Positions 8,560-16,749 of a stretch of DNA of 64,000 bases are shown in pieces. Every line of letters begins with the position of its first letter. Position 1 is the stretch's first letter. The stretch is from positions 195,441 through 259,440 of the forward strand of contig JALOLR010000001.1 of the NCBI GenBank assembly GCA_025455885.1, given 5' to 3'. The notes below the pieces were generated by a model, which did not search any database, had not been told where the DNA came from, and worked only from the letters and a program-made list of their open reading frames with translations. A program made the translations under genes and the position numbers. This stretch comes from Acidimicrobiales bacterium. GTDB lineage: Bacteria; Actinomycetota; Acidimicrobiia; Acidimicrobiales; Acidimicrobilacustridaceae.

Positions 8560-8680
8560 CCGTCGGGTACCAGACTGTGGCCTGATCGGGCCGGAGTCAA
8601 CCGACTCGGCACAAGGACACGGAGCGTTCACAGAGCGGATCCCCCGGCCCGCGTGCCCGACGGCGCTACCTTGCTCGGCC

Positions 8681-9421
8681 ATGAGCACGCCACGGGCGCC
8701 GCGGTCCGTCCCCCGCTCGGCGGGACGACCCCGGTCCAACCCCCGTCCCCTCGACGGCACCGCTCACGACGAGATCCTGCGGGCGGCCACGAAGCTCTTC
8801 GCCGAGAAGGGGTTCGCCCGCACCACCATGAGCGAGATCGCCTCGGCCGCCGGTCTGAAGCAGTCGTCCCTCTACTACTACTTCAACCGCAAGGAGCAGA
8901 TCCTCCAGGCCACCTTCACCGTCAACCGGGCGCCCCTCGAGTTCATCGAGCGCATCGGCACCGGCGACGACTCGCCGGGCGTGAAGCTCTACCGGCTGTT
9001 GCGCTTCGACGCCGAGCAGCTGTGCACCGCCCCGTGCGACGTGAACGAGGTGGAGCGCCTGGCGTCCGTGCAGCCCGACCAGTTCGACGAGTTCTGGGCG
9101 GACCGGCAGGCCCTGCACGACTGGGTCGAGCGGCTGCTCGTCGAGGGGGTCGAGGCCGGCCAGTTCGTCGACCTCGTCGTGCCGCTCACCGCGCTGTCAC
9201 TGCTCTCCGGCGACGAGGGCCTGCAGAACTGGTTCCGCGACCAGCACAACCACCGCCCCGGCCGCGCCGTCTTCTCCTTCCCGGCCTTCGACGCCGTGAC
9301 CGTGGCCCGCCACTACGCCGGCGCGTCGCTGCGCTCGATCCTGCGCCGGCCCTCCGACCTCGCCCGCATCGAGAAGCGGGTCGCCGCGCTCGACGCGGAG
9401 GAGGCGGGCGAGGGCGCCTGA
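8681..9421 (+). CDS. TetR/AcrR-family transcriptional regulator
   Basis: 246-aa regulator. The N-terminal helix-turn-helix is canonical: DEILRAATKLFAEKGFARTTMSEIASAAGLKQSSLYYYF at about residues 28-66. The C-terminal ligand/dimer domain is not assigned to a ligand. It is divergent from the guanidine operon and upstream of the amine-type cluster, so it could control either. TACCTT at 8667-8672 lies eight bases before ATG with no Shine-Dalgarno, suggesting a leaderless transcript. The first 25 residues are Arg/Pro-rich and may be disordered. Confidence 0.9.
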   Translation: MSTPRAPRSVPRSAGRPRSNPRPLDGTAHDEILRAATKLFAEKGFARTTMSEIASAAGLKQSSLYYYFNRKEQILQATFTVNRAPLEFIERIGTGDDSPGVKLYRLLRFDAEQLCTAPCDVNEVERLASVQPDQFDEFWADRQALHDWVERLLVEGVEAGQFVDLVVPLTALSLLSGDEGLQNWFRDQHNHRPGRAVFSFPAFDAVTVARHYAGASLRSILRRPSDLARIEKRVAALDAEEAGEGA

Positions 9422-9508
9422 GGGCGGCTCGGGGCGACGACAGCTACCCGTCAGCACCCCTTCACCTCATCGTGACGCTGCGCACCCGAAGCGGCAACAG
9501 GAGGTCCG

Positions 9509-9524
9509 TACTCTCAATAGAGTA
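9509..9524. promoter_or_regulatory. Perfect inverted repeat overlapping the Rieske gene start
   Basis: TACTCT and AGAGTA are exact complements around CAAT, and the last base is the A of the ATG at 9524. TACTCT itself resembles a -10 box for a nearly leaderless mRNA, so a bound repressor would cover promoter and start codon. The binding protein is unknown; the TetR gene ending at 9421 is the nearest candidate. Confidence 0.55.
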
Positions 9525-10582
9525 TGGAAACCACCTACCTGCTCCCCCCTGACGCCTACTACAGCGACGAGTGGTTCGAACGGGAGCAGCGTCTCCTGTT
9601 CGGCGACACCTGGCACCTGGCCTGCAGCGCCCACGAGGTGGCCGAGCCCGGCGACTACACCACCATCGTGGCGGGCCATGACCCGCTCGTGGTCGTTCGA
9701 GGGCTCGACGGTCGCCTCGCCGCCTTCCACGACCTGTGCCCCCACCGGGGCATCCAGCTGCTCGACGGCTCCGGCAACACCCGGGCCGGCATCAGCTGCC
9801 CGTACCACGCGTGGAACTTCTCGCTCGACGGCGAGCTGCGCAACGTCCCCCAGCCCGAGCAGTTCCCCGACCTCGACCACCAGGCGTGCGCGCTGCCGCC
9901 CGCCGCCTTGGGGGAGTGGGGCGGCAACGTCTTCGTGCACCCCGATCCCTCCGCCACCCCCCTCGAGGAGTGGATGGGGGCGTTCCCCACCGGCATCGGC
10001 AGCTTCCGGCCCGAGGAGCTGACCCAGGTCCTGCACTTCCAGCTGCCCGCCGCCACCAACTGGAAGTTCTTCGTCGAGAACCACGTCGACGTCTACCACC
10101 TCTGGTACCTGCACAGCCGCACGCTGAGCGACTTCGACCACAATCGCTTCGAGTGGGACCAGGTCGGCCGGCACTGGGTCAGCCACGAGCCGTCGAAGGC
10201 CGGGCTCCGCACCCGCCGTCCGGCCGCCGGTTCCGGCGCGGTGAGCCACATCGACGAGCGTGACCGTGACGGCATCGGCGCCCACGCCCTCTTCCCGAAC
10301 ATCCTGATGGCCAGCGAGGCCGAGTACTTCATCACCTACGTGGCCGTGCCCCTCGGGCCCGAGCGCATGGAGGTCGACGTGCGGGTCCGCGCCGAGCCGG
10401 GCGCCGACCTCGATGCCATCCAGAAGGGCATCGAGGCGTTCGTCGTCGAGGACATCGCCGCCTGCGAGGGCATCCAGCGAGCCGTGCGGTCCTCGCGGTA
10501 CCGGGTCGGGCCCATGGCCCAGGAGCACGAGCGGCCGATCACCAACTTCCAGCGCCACCTGCTCGAGGTCCTCGGCGAGTGA
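9524..10582 (+). CDS. Rieske non-heme iron oxygenase, alpha subunit
   Basis: Oxygenase component that hydroxylates or demethylates a small substrate using electrons from a separate reductase. The 352-aa chain has the Rieske [2Fe-2S] ligands Cys72, His74 (CPHRG), Cys92 and His95 (CPYHAW). Its catalytic domain has the mononuclear iron ligands His192 and His197 (VDVYHLWYLH) and probably Asp310 (VVEDIAACEGIQ). The length suits alpha-only enzymes of the demethylase type. No small subunit, ferredoxin or reductase is encoded nearby. The stop overlaps the next start (TGATG). The substrate is unknown; the neighbours suggest a nitrogen compound. Confidence 0.9.
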   Translation: METTYLLPPDAYYSDEWFEREQRLLFGDTWHLACSAHEVAEPGDYTTIVAGHDPLVVVRGLDGRLAAFHDLCPHRGIQLLDGSGNTRAGISCPYHAWNFSLDGELRNVPQPEQFPDLDHQACALPPAALGEWGGNVFVHPDPSATPLEEWMGAFPTGIGSFRPEELTQVLHFQLPAATNWKFFVENHVDVYHLWYLHSRTLSDFDHNRFEWDQVGRHWVSHEPSKAGLRTRRPAAGSGAVSHIDERDRDGIGAHALFPNILMASEAEYFITYVAVPLGPERMEVDVRVRAEPGADLDAIQKGIEAFVVEDIAACEGIQRAVRSSRYRVGPMAQEHERPITNFQRHLLEVLGE

Positions 10583-11397
10583 TGACGGTCCCCGAGGCGT
10601 TCGTCGGCTGTTGGACCCGCGACGGGGTGTCGGTGGCGGGCGAGGAGCTCGCCGAACCGGCCGACGTGATGTGGCTCCAGGGCCGTGAGTGGTTCGCCGA
10701 CGTTCGCGTCCCCCGACCCGACGGCCGGGCCGGGCCCGCCACCACGGCCCTCGGGGCCCGCGCCGAGGCGTTCGGCGGACGGTGCGCCTGGACGACGCTG
10801 GAGGGCGTCGAGCCCGCCGTCGGGGGGGCGCTCTCCTGGTCCCACGAGGTCGACTGGACGGGCGGCTTCGCCGAGGGCGACGGCGCCGAGGCCCGGTGGG
10901 TGGCCGACGACTGCTTCGAGGAGCACGGCACCGTCGACGACGACGACCCCCCGACCCCGTTCCGCGAGGTGTGGCGACGGCAGCCCGCGGAGGCCGCGCC
11001 GCTGGTCGTCGTGGGCTTCGACGGCGAGAGTCGCACGACGGCGATGTCGGTCGCGGTGGGCGGTCGCCGCCTCGTGCTCGTCGACCGACGGTCCACGGGG
11101 GGAGCGTTCGCCTGGTCCCAGGCCCTGCGGGACGAGGACGGCGGGTGGCGGGTCGTCCGACGCCAGGTGGACCCGCCCGTCACGGTCGCGTCGGCCGACG
11201 TGGACGCCACGCCGGCGCTCGCCGACGCCGAGGCCACTGCCGACTGGCTGGACGCCCACCCCGCCTCGGAGGCCGGCATGAAGTTTGCCGGCTCAGATAC
11301 GACGTGGGTCGTCGTCGAGGCCGGTGGCCTGGTTCACGACCGGTTGGCGCTGTCGAAACAGTATCGAAACAGTCCGTCCGTACGGTGCGGCCCATGA
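10582..11397 (+). CDS. Unrecognised 271-aa protein of the amine-type cluster
   Basis: I do not recognise this family with confidence. The protein is acidic and Trp-rich, with a repeated pattern of short beta-rich segments (GCWTRDGVSVAGEEL, VMWLQGREWFADVRVPRP, AFGGRCAWTTLEG, ALSWSHEVDWTGGF). These are reminiscent of lipocalin- or HRI1-like ligand-binding barrels, but that is a visual impression only. It has no signal peptide or membrane segment. The start ATG shares a base with the Rieske stop, so it is cotranslated. The last 35 residues may be frame run-on: they span the direct repeat and promoter-like box at 11353-11386 and end in an ATGA overlap with the next gene. Confidence 0.6.
   Translation: MTVPEAFVGCWTRDGVSVAGEELAEPADVMWLQGREWFADVRVPRPDGRAGPATTALGARAEAFGGRCAWTTLEGVEPAVGGALSWSHEVDWTGGFAEGDGAEARWVADDCFEEHGTVDDDDPPTPFREVWRRQPAEAAPLVVVGFDGESRTTAMSVAVGGRRLVLVDRRSTGGAFAWSQALRDEDGGWRVVRRQVDPPVTVASADVDATPALADAEATADWLDAHPASEAGMKFAGSDTTWVVVEAGGLVHDRLALSKQYRNSPSVRCGP
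11353..11386 (+). promoter_or_regulatory. Direct repeat and -10-like box before the creatininase-family gene
   Basis: TCGAAACAGT occurs at 11353-11362 and again at 11364-11373, an 11-bp period (one helical turn). TACGGT at 11381-11386 follows, seven bases before the ATG at 11394. This could be an internal, separately regulated promoter inside the cluster, even though it lies in the 3' end of the preceding reading frame. Confidence 0.4.
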
Positions 11398-12221
11398 GGT
11401 CCAATCGCTGGGAGGAGCTGTCGGCCGACGAGCTGAGCGTGCGGCTGACCGCCCTCGACGGCCACGAGGTCGGCCTCGTCCCGGTGGGCGCCACCGAGCA
11501 GCACGGCCCCCACCTGCCGTCGGGCACGGACACCATCATCGCCACCCGCCTGTGCGAGCTGGTCGCCGAGCGGACCGGCTGCCTGGTGCTCCCGGCCATC
11601 TCCGTGGCCTGCAGCTTCGGGCACGGGCGGGTGCTGGCCGGCACGCTCTCCTCCACCCCCGAGCTCGTCGCGTCGACCGTGCGGGAGTACGCCGACTGGG
11701 CGGCCTGCTCCGGTCTCACCCGGCTGCTGTTCGTCAACGCCCACTTCGGCAACGGCGCCGCCCTGTCGGTGGCCACCGACCACCTCCGCCTGCACCGACC
11801 CGACCTCCGGGCGGCCTACGTCGACTGGTACTCCGCCACCCCCGAGATCCTCGCCGAGGTCACCGCCGACGGCGACGACATCCACGCCAACCGCGCCGAG
11901 ACCTCGGTGATGCTGGCGCTCGCCCCCCACCTCGTCGACACGACCGCCATGGCCGGCGCCGACGACGCCGACCGCACCGAAGGGCTCGTGTTCCGCTACA
12001 CCGCCGAGGCGCTCTCGACGAACGGTGTGACCGGCAACCCGTCGCAGGCCTCCGTCGCCCTCGGCGAGCACCTGGTCGGCCTCGCCGTCACCGCCCTGGG
12101 CGAGCTCGTCGAGCGGGGCCGCGTCGAGGAACCCCCGCTCGTCGCGCACCGGCCCGCCACCGTCTCCCCCCGACCCCGCCCCGTGGCCGCATCGTCGGCC
12201 GCCGCGAAAGGACCGACCTGA
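11394..12221 (+). CDS. Creatininase-superfamily amidohydrolase
   Basis: Metal-dependent cyclic-amide or amide hydrolase of the creatininase/ArfB/MftE superfamily. The 275-aa protein carries the hallmark GATEQHGPHLPSGTDT (residues about 32-47, Glu and His metal ligands), SFGHGRV, NAHFGNG and HANRAETSVML, the last supplying the Glu ligand. The substrate is not predictable from sequence. The context with a glutamine-synthetase-like ligase and an amidotransferase-like hydrolase suggests it opens or cleaves an amide intermediate. It overlaps the upstream gene (ATGA) and its TGA shares a base with the next ATG. The C-terminal 25 residues are low-complexity. Confidence 0.88.
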   Translation: MRSNRWEELSADELSVRLTALDGHEVGLVPVGATEQHGPHLPSGTDTIIATRLCELVAERTGCLVLPAISVACSFGHGRVLAGTLSSTPELVASTVREYADWAACSGLTRLLFVNAHFGNGAALSVATDHLRLHRPDLRAAYVDWYSATPEILAEVTADGDDIHANRAETSVMLALAPHLVDTTAMAGADDADRTEGLVFRYTAEALSTNGVTGNPSQASVALGEHLVGLAVTALGELVERGRVEEPPLVAHRPATVSPRPRPVAASSAAAKGPT

Positions 12222-13600
12222 TGGACACCACGAACCCGATCGACGCAGCCCACACCGAGCTCGTCGCCTCGTTGCAGCAGAAGGGGGTCGAGTTCGCCAT
12301 GGGTGCCTGGGTCGACGTCCTGGGGAGGGCGAAGGCCAAGGTCGTCCCCATCGACCACCTGCCGAACCTGCTGGCCGGCTCGGAGCGCTACACGCCGAGG
12401 GGGATGGGAGGCCTCGGGATGATGGACCCGGTCGAGTCCGAGTCGGTGGCCATGCCCGACCTCTCGACGCTGCAGATCCTGCCGTGGGACCGACGCTTCG
12501 CCTTCATGAACGCCGACCTGCTCGCCGACGGGTCGGAGCCGTTCTCGAACTGCCCGCGGAGCATCCTGAAGCGCCAGGTCGACCTGGCCGCCGAGCAGGG
12601 GTTCGGGATGTGCCTCGGGGTGGAGCCCGAGCTCTACGTCTTCCACCCCGACAGCCTCGAGCGAGGCGACGGCTACCTGGCCCCCGGCTACCGCTCGGGC
12701 AGCCTCACCCCGACCCAGGCCTACGACGTGTCGTCGGCCATCGACGCCATGTCCTTCCTCGAGCCGATGTCGCGCTACCTCACCGAGACCGGCTTCGGGC
12801 TCTTCAGCTTCGACACCGAAGGCGGCGACGGGCAGTACGAGTTCGACTTCGGCTACTTCAGTGCCCTCGAGATGTCGGACCGCATGACGCTGTTCAAGCT
12901 CATGGTGCGCGCCGCCGCCCAGGAGGCGGGCCTCTTGGCCACCTTCATGCCGAAGCCGTACACCGCGGGGTGGGGCTCGGGCCAGCACTTCAACATGAGC
13001 CTCGTCGACGTCGAGACCGGCGAGAACGCTTTCCGGGACAAGGAGGACGCCCGGGGGAAGGGGTGGAGCAAGACCGCCTACGGCTTCGTGGCCGGCATCC
13101 TGCGCCACGCGCCGGCGCTGGCCGCCATCGCCACCCCCACGGTGAACTCCTACAAGCGCCTCCAGCCCCGTCTGGCCGACGGCAACATCTCCTGGGCGCC
13201 GGTGTGGGCGGCCTACGGCGACAACAACCGGTCGTGCATGCTGCGGCTCCCGCACAACCGCCCGGCCGTCGAGAACCGCGGGGTCGACTCGGCGGTCAAC
13301 ACGTACCTGTGCTCGGCGTTCATGTTCGCCGCCGGCCTCGAGGGGATCCGCGAGAACCTCGACCCGGGCGAGGCGATCGACAGCCTGACCTACACCTGGT
13401 CCGAGCCGCCGCCCGGCGCCGTCCGGCTGCCCCGCACGCTGCTCGAGGCCGTCGACGCCTTCGAGGCCGACCCGCTCACCCACGACGTCTTCCCGGCCCG
13501 CTTCGTCAGCGACTACGTCGACATGAAGCGCGGCGAGTGGGACGACTACCACAGCACCGTCTCCGCCTGGGAGCTCGACCGCTACCTGCTGGAGCTCTGA
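12221..13600 (+). CDS. Glutamine-synthetase-like ligase (gamma-glutamylamine synthetase type)
   Basis: Probably condenses glutamate with an amine using ATP, as PuuA, IpuC or TdnQ do, rather than making glutamine. The 459-aa chain has GS landmarks: EPELYVF (Glu metal ligands), a YEFDFGYFSALEMSDRMT helix, KPYTAGWGSGQHFNMSL (ATP/glutamate loop), NSYKRLQP and NNRSCMLRLP. The N-terminal beta-grasp region is divergent. The adenylylation-loop Tyr motif of GlnA-I is not evident. It is followed directly by a PuuD-like hydrolase, the standard partner in gamma-glutamylation pathways. The preceding stop overlaps its start. Confidence 0.88.
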   Translation: MDTTNPIDAAHTELVASLQQKGVEFAMGAWVDVLGRAKAKVVPIDHLPNLLAGSERYTPRGMGGLGMMDPVESESVAMPDLSTLQILPWDRRFAFMNADLLADGSEPFSNCPRSILKRQVDLAAEQGFGMCLGVEPELYVFHPDSLERGDGYLAPGYRSGSLTPTQAYDVSSAIDAMSFLEPMSRYLTETGFGLFSFDTEGGDGQYEFDFGYFSALEMSDRMTLFKLMVRAAAQEAGLLATFMPKPYTAGWGSGQHFNMSLVDVETGENAFRDKEDARGKGWSKTAYGFVAGILRHAPALAAIATPTVNSYKRLQPRLADGNISWAPVWAAYGDNNRSCMLRLPHNRPAVENRGVDSAVNTYLCSAFMFAAGLEGIRENLDPGEAIDSLTYTWSEPPPGAVRLPRTLLEAVDAFEADPLTHDVFPARFVSDYVDMKRGEWDDYHSTVSAWELDRYLLEL

Positions 13601-13602
13601 GC

Positions 13603-14313
13603 ATGGCGACCACGTCCTCGCCGACCGCGGTCCAGAGGGTCGCCGTGCTGCTCGGACGCGAGCCCGAGGAGCGGTTCTCGATCCACCGCGGCTACATCGA
13701 CGGCGTCGTCGCCGCCGGAGCGCTGCCGGTGCTGCTCGTGCCCGGTCCCGCCGGCGCCGACGAGGCGGTGCTGGCCGCGGTCGCCGAGTGCGACGCCGTG
13801 CTCGTCACCGGCGGCCACGACGTCGACCCGACCCTCTACGGGGAGGCGGACGGCGGCCTGGTGAAGGGCATCGACGCCGACCGCGACCGCCTCGAGGTGG
13901 AGGTGGTGCGCCGGACGGTGGCGAGCGGTCGGCGGCTCCTCGGGATCTGCAGGGGCATCCAGATCCTCAACGTCGCCCTCGGGGGCTCGTTGCACCAGGA
14001 CCTCGTCACCGACGGGCTCGACCAGCACTCGGTGGAGGACCGGCCCCACGAGCCGGTGCACGACCTCGAGGTGGTGCCCGGTTCGCTGATCGAGGGCCTG
14101 CTCGCCGGGCGGACCAAGGTCAACTCGCTGCACCACCAGGGCGTGAAGGTGCTCGGCGAGGGCCTCGAGGCCACGGCGTTCGCCCCCGACGGCCTGATCG
14201 AGGCCTTCGAGGCCCCCGGGGTGCTGGGGATCCAGTGGCACCCCGAGCGCATGCTCGGCTTCGACGACGTGTTCCACGCCCCGTTCCGCTGGCTGGTGGG
14301 GTCGGGGTCGTGA
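13603..14313 (+). CDS. Class-I glutamine-amidotransferase-like hydrolase (PuuD family)
   Basis: Peptidase C26 family; PuuD-type enzymes release glutamate from gamma-glutamyl amides. The 236-aa protein has the nucleophile Cys116 in GICRGIQILNVALGGSL, the VTGGHDVDP oxyanion segment near residue 70 and the His-Glu pair in IQWHPERM. It lies two bases after the GS-like ligase, and its stop overlaps the next GTG (GTGA). It would reverse or complete the gamma-glutamylation cycle of this cluster. Confidence 0.9.
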   Translation: MATTSSPTAVQRVAVLLGREPEERFSIHRGYIDGVVAAGALPVLLVPGPAGADEAVLAAVAECDAVLVTGGHDVDPTLYGEADGGLVKGIDADRDRLEVEVVRRTVASGRRLLGICRGIQILNVALGGSLHQDLVTDGLDQHSVEDRPHEPVHDLEVVPGSLIEGLLAGRTKVNSLHHQGVKVLGEGLEATAFAPDGLIEAFEAPGVLGIQWHPERMLGFDDVFHAPFRWLVGSGS

Positions 14314-15083
14314 GGGACCGGGTGGCCGTGGTCACCGGCGGCGGCCGCGGCCTGGGCCGGGGCATCGCGTTGGCGTTGGCCCGGGCCGGGAACCACGTGG
14401 TCGTGAACTGGACCTCCGACGAGGCCGCCGCGGCCCGCACCGTGGCCGACGTGCAGGCCGCCGGCCGGCGGGCGACCCTCGTGCGCGGCGACGTGGTCGA
14501 CCCGGCCGCCTCCCAGGTGCTCGCCGAGGCGGCCGAGGACCTCGGCGACCTCGAGGTGTGGGTCAACAACGCCGGGGTGTCGGTCCTGGCCCCGGTGGTC
14601 GACACCGAACCGTGCGACCTCGAGCGCATGTTGGCCGTCAACGTCATGGGCACGTTCCACGGGATGCGGGCGGCGGCGCGCAGCATGTTGACCCACCGGC
14701 GCTGCGGTCGGATCGTCAACGTGGCCTCCGAGGCCGGCGTGCAGGGCTTCCCCTACCTCGGCGCCTACAGCGCCACGAAGTTCGCGGTCGTCGGTCTCAC
14801 CCAGGCGGCCGCCGTGGAGCTCGCCCCGGCGGGCATCACCGTGAACGCAGTGGGGCCGGGCACGGCCGAGACCGACATGGTGGCCGCCGAGCGGGTGGCC
14901 GAGTCGGGCTTCACGCACCGGTCGGTCGCCGAGGTCCGCCAGGACTACCTCGACGCCATCCCCGCCGGACGGTTCTGCCGCCCCGACGACGCCGGCGCCC
15001 TCGTCGCCTGGCTCGCCGGCCCCGACGCCGCGTTCCTCACCGGTCAGACCCTCCTCGTCAACGGGGGCGCCGTCCTGCACTGA
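14310..15083 (+). CDS. Short-chain dehydrogenase/reductase
   Basis: NAD(P)-dependent oxidoreductase of 257 aa, classical SDR. The TGGGRGLGRG cofactor loop is near residue 9, NNAG near residue 87, the catalytic Ser in NVASEAG, the Tyr-x3-Lys in YSATK and the C-terminal FLTGQTLLVNGG. The basic residues after the glycine loop do not settle NAD versus NADP. It may oxidise the carbonyl or alcohol intermediate released after deamination; substrate unknown. GTG start overlaps the upstream stop. Confidence 0.9.
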   Translation: MRDRVAVVTGGGRGLGRGIALALARAGNHVVVNWTSDEAAAARTVADVQAAGRRATLVRGDVVDPAASQVLAEAAEDLGDLEVWVNNAGVSVLAPVVDTEPCDLERMLAVNVMGTFHGMRAAARSMLTHRRCGRIVNVASEAGVQGFPYLGAYSATKFAVVGLTQAAAVELAPAGITVNAVGPGTAETDMVAAERVAESGFTHRSVAEVRQDYLDAIPAGRFCRPDDAGALVAWLAGPDAAFLTGQTLLVNGGAVLH

Positions 15084-15159
15084 CCCCGACCGTTCCCCAC
15101 CCCTCGACGACCGTTCCCACCCCATCCCCCCGAACCACCCCCACCCCCCCGGAGGCACC

Positions 15160-16749
15160 GTGACCCGACCATCCCGTCTGCGACTCTTCGCCGCACTGAC
15201 CGTCGTACTGGCCCTCGTGCTGGCGGCCTGCTCGTCGGGTTCGTCCGACTCGTCGTCGGAGGGCACCGGCGGCGGCAGCGAGGACACCACCCTCGACGTG
15301 GCCTTCGTCGCCGACATGCAGGTCCCCGACCCCGACATCTTCTACGAGATCGAGGGGAACCTCGTCGTGACCTCGGTGTACGAGGGACTCGTCCGCTACA
15401 AGCCCAGCTCCCCGGAGATCGAGCCGGCGCTGGCCGACTCCTGGACGGTCTCCCCGGACGGGCTGACGTACACGTTCAACCTGAAGCCGGACGTCAAGTT
15501 CGCGAGCGGCGCCCCCGCCGACGCCCAGGCCTGGGTGGAGAGCTTCCAGCGGCGCCTCGACGTCAACGCCGCACCGGCCTACATGTTGGCCGACGTCGTC
15601 TCGACCGCCGCCCCCGACCCGACGACCTTCGTGGTCACGCTCGCCAACCCGGTCAACCCCTTCCTCGACTACCTGGCCGCCGCCTACGGCCCGAAGGCCG
15701 TCGACCCGACCGTCCTGGCCGCCGAGGGCGGCGACGACTTCGCCCAGAGCTATCTGGCCACCAACTCCGCCGGCACCGGGCCGTACCAGATCTCGGAGTT
15801 CAACGTCGGTACCGGGTACCAGCTCACGCTGAACCCCAACTACTGGGGCCCGAAGCCGTACTTCGAGACGGTCAACATCTCGATCATCCCGGACATCGCC
15901 ACCCAGCGGCTGAAGCTCGAGAGCGGCGAGCTGGACATGATGACCCACGGCCTCCCCGTGGCCGACGTCGAGAGCTTCCGCGAGAACCCCGACTTCCAGG
16001 TCCAGACGTTCCCGGTGCTCATCAAGACGATGCTGTCGGCCAACCCCGACCAGGGTCCCTTCGCCGACGAAGCGGTGCGCAAGGGCCTCCAGCAGGCGTT
16101 CGACAAGGAGGCGCTCACCGAGGAGATCTACGCCACACAGGCAGAGCCGAGCACCCAGGTCTACCCGGCCACCGTCCTGCCGCCCACGCTGGCCCTCGAC
16201 GTCGACACCTACGACCCGGAGGCTCTCACCACGGCGGTGGCCGCGCTCCCCGCGGACCAGCGTTCGGTCGACATGGCGTACTCCGAGGACGAGGGCGGCA
16301 CCATCGGCCGGCTCGCCGAGACCGTCGCCACGACCCTGGAGCAGGCCGGGCTCGACGTCACCGTCCGGGGGCTCCCCATCGGCCAGGTGCTCGAGCTGCC
16401 CACCGCCGAGTCGGGCCGACCCGACCTGTTGCTGTTCAGCTTCAACCCGGATGCCGCCCACCCCGACACGTGGGCCCGCATCTTCTACTTCACCGGGGGC
16501 GGCCTGAACTTCCTCGGGTGCTCCGTCCCTGCCGCCGACGCCCTGATGGACCAGGGCCTCGTCCAGCTCGAGACGGCGCCCATGCAGCAGTTCTACGGCC
16601 AGGCCGGTGACGAGATCGTCGACTCGGGCTGCTACACCACCATCGCCGACAACCTCGAGGTGGTGGTGGCCCGCACCGGTATCACCGGGTTCGTGCATCA
16701 GATCGCGACGCCGTACACCGTGCGGCTGAAGGACCTGACCGCCGGATGA
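15160..16749 (+). CDS. ABC transporter solute-binding lipoprotein (peptide/nickel family, SBP_bac_5)
   Basis: Extracytoplasmic receptor for a peptide-like or cationic small molecule. The 529-aa protein begins with a lipoprotein signal (lipobox LAAC, Cys24) and a Ser/Gly-rich linker. The body is typical of DppA/OppA: SVYEGLVRY, LADSWTVSPDGLTYTFNLKPDVKF, GTGPYQ, NPNYWGPKPYF. GTG at 15160 has GGAGG six bases upstream. The following ATPase gene overlaps it by ATGA. It likely imports the compound broken down by the upstream enzymes. Confidence 0.93.
   Translation: MTRPSRLRLFAALTVVLALVLAACSSGSSDSSSEGTGGGSEDTTLDVAFVADMQVPDPDIFYEIEGNLVVTSVYEGLVRYKPSSPEIEPALADSWTVSPDGLTYTFNLKPDVKFASGAPADAQAWVESFQRRLDVNAAPAYMLADVVSTAAPDPTTFVVTLANPVNPFLDYLAAAYGPKAVDPTVLAAEGGDDFAQSYLATNSAGTGPYQISEFNVGTGYQLTLNPNYWGPKPYFETVNISIIPDIATQRLKLESGELDMMTHGLPVADVESFRENPDFQVQTFPVLIKTMLSANPDQGPFADEAVRKGLQQAFDKEALTEEIYATQAEPSTQVYPATVLPPTLALDVDTYDPEALTTAVAALPADQRSVDMAYSEDEGGTIGRLAETVATTLEQAGLDVTVRGLPIGQVLELPTAESGRPDLLLFSFNPDAAHPDTWARIFYFTGGGLNFLGCSVPAADALMDQGLVQLETAPMQQFYGQAGDEIVDSGCYTTIADNLEVVVARTGITGFVHQIATPYTVRLKDLTAG

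Noticed and set aside
8523-8680. Guanidine riboswitch ahead of the guanidine operon
   Set aside because: I looked for paired ACGR-loop hairpins or a ykkC-like fold in the gap; only the TetR-type palindrome stands out.
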